Positions 63,401 through 64,000 of a DNA stretch of 64,000 nucleotides are shown here, piece after piece (position 1 is the first letter of the stretch; each line of letters begins with the position of its first letter). Position numbers and translations under genes: made by a program. Source of the stretch: Pseudovibrio ascidiaceicola (GTDB lineage Bacteria > Pseudomonadota > Alphaproteobacteria > Rhizobiales > Stappiaceae); NCBI RefSeq assembly GCF_900114245.1, contig NZ_FOSK01000002.1:186001-250000 (forward strand), written 5' to 3'. Under the pieces are notes generated by a model. The model did not search any database and was not told where the DNA came from. It saw nothing but the letters and a program-made list of their open reading frames with translations.

Positions 63401-63950
63401 GACGGATTTCAGCTTCTTTCCGGCGACTGTGTAAGCCAGAGATGCCAGCGGCTTCTTCCAGGATCTTTCTGCGCGAGGTTGGTTTGGACGAAATCAGCTC
63501 GCCGATTTGCCCCTGCCGCACCATTGCCGGTGAGCGTGCGCCGGTGGACGCGTCGGCAAACAGCAGCTGTACGTCTCTTGCGCGGGCGTCCTTGCCGTTG
63601 ATCTTATAGACAGAGCCAGCTTCACGTTCGATGCGGCGGGTGACTTCCAGCGTATCACTGTCGTTATACCCAGTGGGTGCTGTTCGATCTTGGTTGTCGA
63701 GAAAGAGTGTAACTTCGGCTGTGTTACGTGCCGGACGGTTGAGGCTACCCGAGAAAATAACATCATCCATTCCGGAGGCGCGCATGTTCTTATAGGAGTT
63801 CTCTCCCATGACCCAGCGCAGCGCTTCTACAAGATTGGACTTTCCGCAGCCATTGGGCCCGACAACGCCTGTCAGGCCGTCTTCAATGACAAACTCCATA
63901 GGCTCAACAAAGGATTTGAACCCGAGGACACGGAGGCGCTGAAACTTCAT
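60492..63950 (-). CDS. smc: Chromosome segregation protein SMC
   Basis: Condensin ATPase that organises the chromosome, 1152 residues. The Walker A motif GPNGCGKSNLVEALRWV is at about residue 32. Two long coiled coils (about 170-480 and 670-1000) flank a hinge (about 500-660). The C-terminal ATPase half has the signature LSGGEQALTAMALIFAVF and Walker B VLDEVDAPLDDANVERY. Length is normal. It lies upstream of the atp operon in the same direction, 190 bases from atpI. Confidence 0.97.
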   Translation of the reverse strand: MKFQRLRVLGFKSFVEPMEFVIEDGLTGVVGPNGCGKSNLVEALRWVMGENSYKNMRASGMDDVIFSGSLNRPARNTAEVTLFLDNQDRTAPTGYNDSDTLEVTRRIEREAGSVYKINGKDARARDVQLLFADASTGARSPAMVRQGQIGELISSKPTSRRKILEEAAGISGLHSRRKEAEIRLRAAETNLERLEDVVVQIEGQLDGLKRQARQATRYRNLSSEIRKAEATILYLRWQEATAALDAARKQYADAEIGMRDIAGLQASTAKEQALAAHEIPKLREAAGGAAAALQHLIIAKNDLESEDRRIKEKLMDLQARLAQMEQDIEREAQLASENTSHLEELEEEKQELLEAAETLDERAAEAEELVLTAEDNLDASEMKHSRITQDHASLLAKHTQLDNQISGIRQKSARFKEEVDRFKGQLEAVEAELKTASGPSDKREELEMALEELAEAEETAVEAEETLATARETENNCRNPLNEAHSALSRYETEAKTLQAVLSAGQSGDWTPAVDRMSVNPGLETALGAALGEDLDAAMEEDAPVRWSLNAGTGSDPSLPAGATPLSEYVQAPNELARRLSQVGLIEAEHGSALRKELKVGQRLVSKQGDLWRWDGLIIAADAPTPAAQRLAQRNRLAELEDLVEQTRDLVEEKKEALETATEHRRQAEVTEQDMRQKLRLEQSRIVALREELATAERALTELSVRKTTLEEQLRRANEDYEETAASLEEAEGALDELPDIAGVTAELESASKDVSTCRSKLAEAKGATDALKREGELRARRLETIERDRQNWVQRAQNADKQISVLRQRRDDAAEERLILLESPEEIELKRQDLLNGLSSAEDSRKAADDKLAEGEKRQLIADQKAREAMEGLSGARERKVRAEERLEAAKERRLEIERRVDEVLEVNVSRLHEMAGLSQDAPLPDAEGAERKLDRLKAERERLGGVNLRADEEMQEITEQRDTLITERDDLIEAIRKLRTGIMNLNKEARERLLNSFDQVNGHFKRLFTHLFGGGTAELKLVDAEDPLDAGLEIFARPPGKKPQTMTLLSGGEQALTAMALIFAVFLTNPAPICVLDEVDAPLDDANVERYCALLEDMAQNTQTRFTVITHNPITMARMSRLFGVTMAERGVSQLVSVDLETAERFTEPA

Positions 63951-64000
63951 AGAGCGCCCCCTATTCTTACAACAGGGTGTAAGCGATCATACGCGCATAG

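Noticed and set aside
1-64000. Search for tRNA, rRNA, tmRNA, CRISPR, prophage or antiphage islands
   Set aside because: No T-loop-like strings in intergenic DNA, no repeat-spacer arrays, and no phage or defence genes were recognised by eye; a covariance-model scan would be decisive.

Overview
The window is chromosomal DNA of an alphaproteobacterium, most likely a marine member of the Hyphomicrobiales (Stappiaceae, Pseudovibrio-like). The grounds are: an F0 ATP synthase operon with two different b subunits (b and b'), a nadABC operon together with a NadQ-type regulator, betaine-lipid genes (btaAB), the TIGR02301 and NUDIX neighbourhood, GlyRS split into alpha and beta subunits, and moderate GC judged by eye. 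The genus is a guess; no rRNA or tRNA gene was seen. About 57 protein genes are supported, nearly all core metabolism, separated by many clear rho-independent terminators.

Layout. 1-5400: 5' end of a membrane protein (possibly a chemoreceptor), a TrmA/RumA-type RNA methyltransferase, small membrane and DUF1330 proteins, a methyltransferase, and a riboflavin enzyme with an extra N-terminal helix-turn-helix and a degenerate GTP cyclohydrolase II half. 5400-6400: gene-poor stretch with a 134-bp MITE-like inverted repeat. 6400-16600: aroC, a FabMG-like reductase, a histidine phosphatase, fabI, a D-lactate-dehydrogenase-like flavoprotein, an SDR, an SRAP peptidase, a NUDIX hydrolase and small conserved proteins. 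16700-28000: LysE exporter, btaAB, YgfZ, an overlapping HD-phosphohydrolase / tyrosine phosphatase / nadQ cluster, a SleB-like cell wall hydrolase, an AcuI-type reductase and an MFS transporter.

28000-37500: a secreted protein, the nadABC operon behind a promoter flanked by two palindromes 63 bp apart, ETF-ubiquinone oxidoreductase, a family-4-like uracil-DNA glycosylase and a SohB-like protease. 37500-53000: a BBE-type flavoprotein oxidase, glyQ and glyS separated by an unusual GH3 glycosidase, a LysR regulator with a palindrome and a divergent small gene, Mpo1-like protein, malic enzyme, a ceramidase-like membrane protein with a glycosyltransferase, a radical SAM protein and rnhB. 53000-57600: AT-rich accessory segment with a repeat-containing autotransporter and an unrecognised cupin-like protein. 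57650-64000: F0 ATP synthase operon (atpI-atpB-atpE-b'-b), preceded by smc.

Functional links: NadQ probably controls nadABC; btaA and btaB together make the betaine lipid DGTS; the F0 operon stands apart from any F1 genes in the window. No CRISPR array, prophage, intact IS or antiphage island was found. The strongest candidates for a second look are the HTH-RibB fusion, the twin nad operators, the GH3 protein with changed sugar-binding residues, the long hairpin inside the atp operon, and the 53.4-57.6 kb accessory segment.
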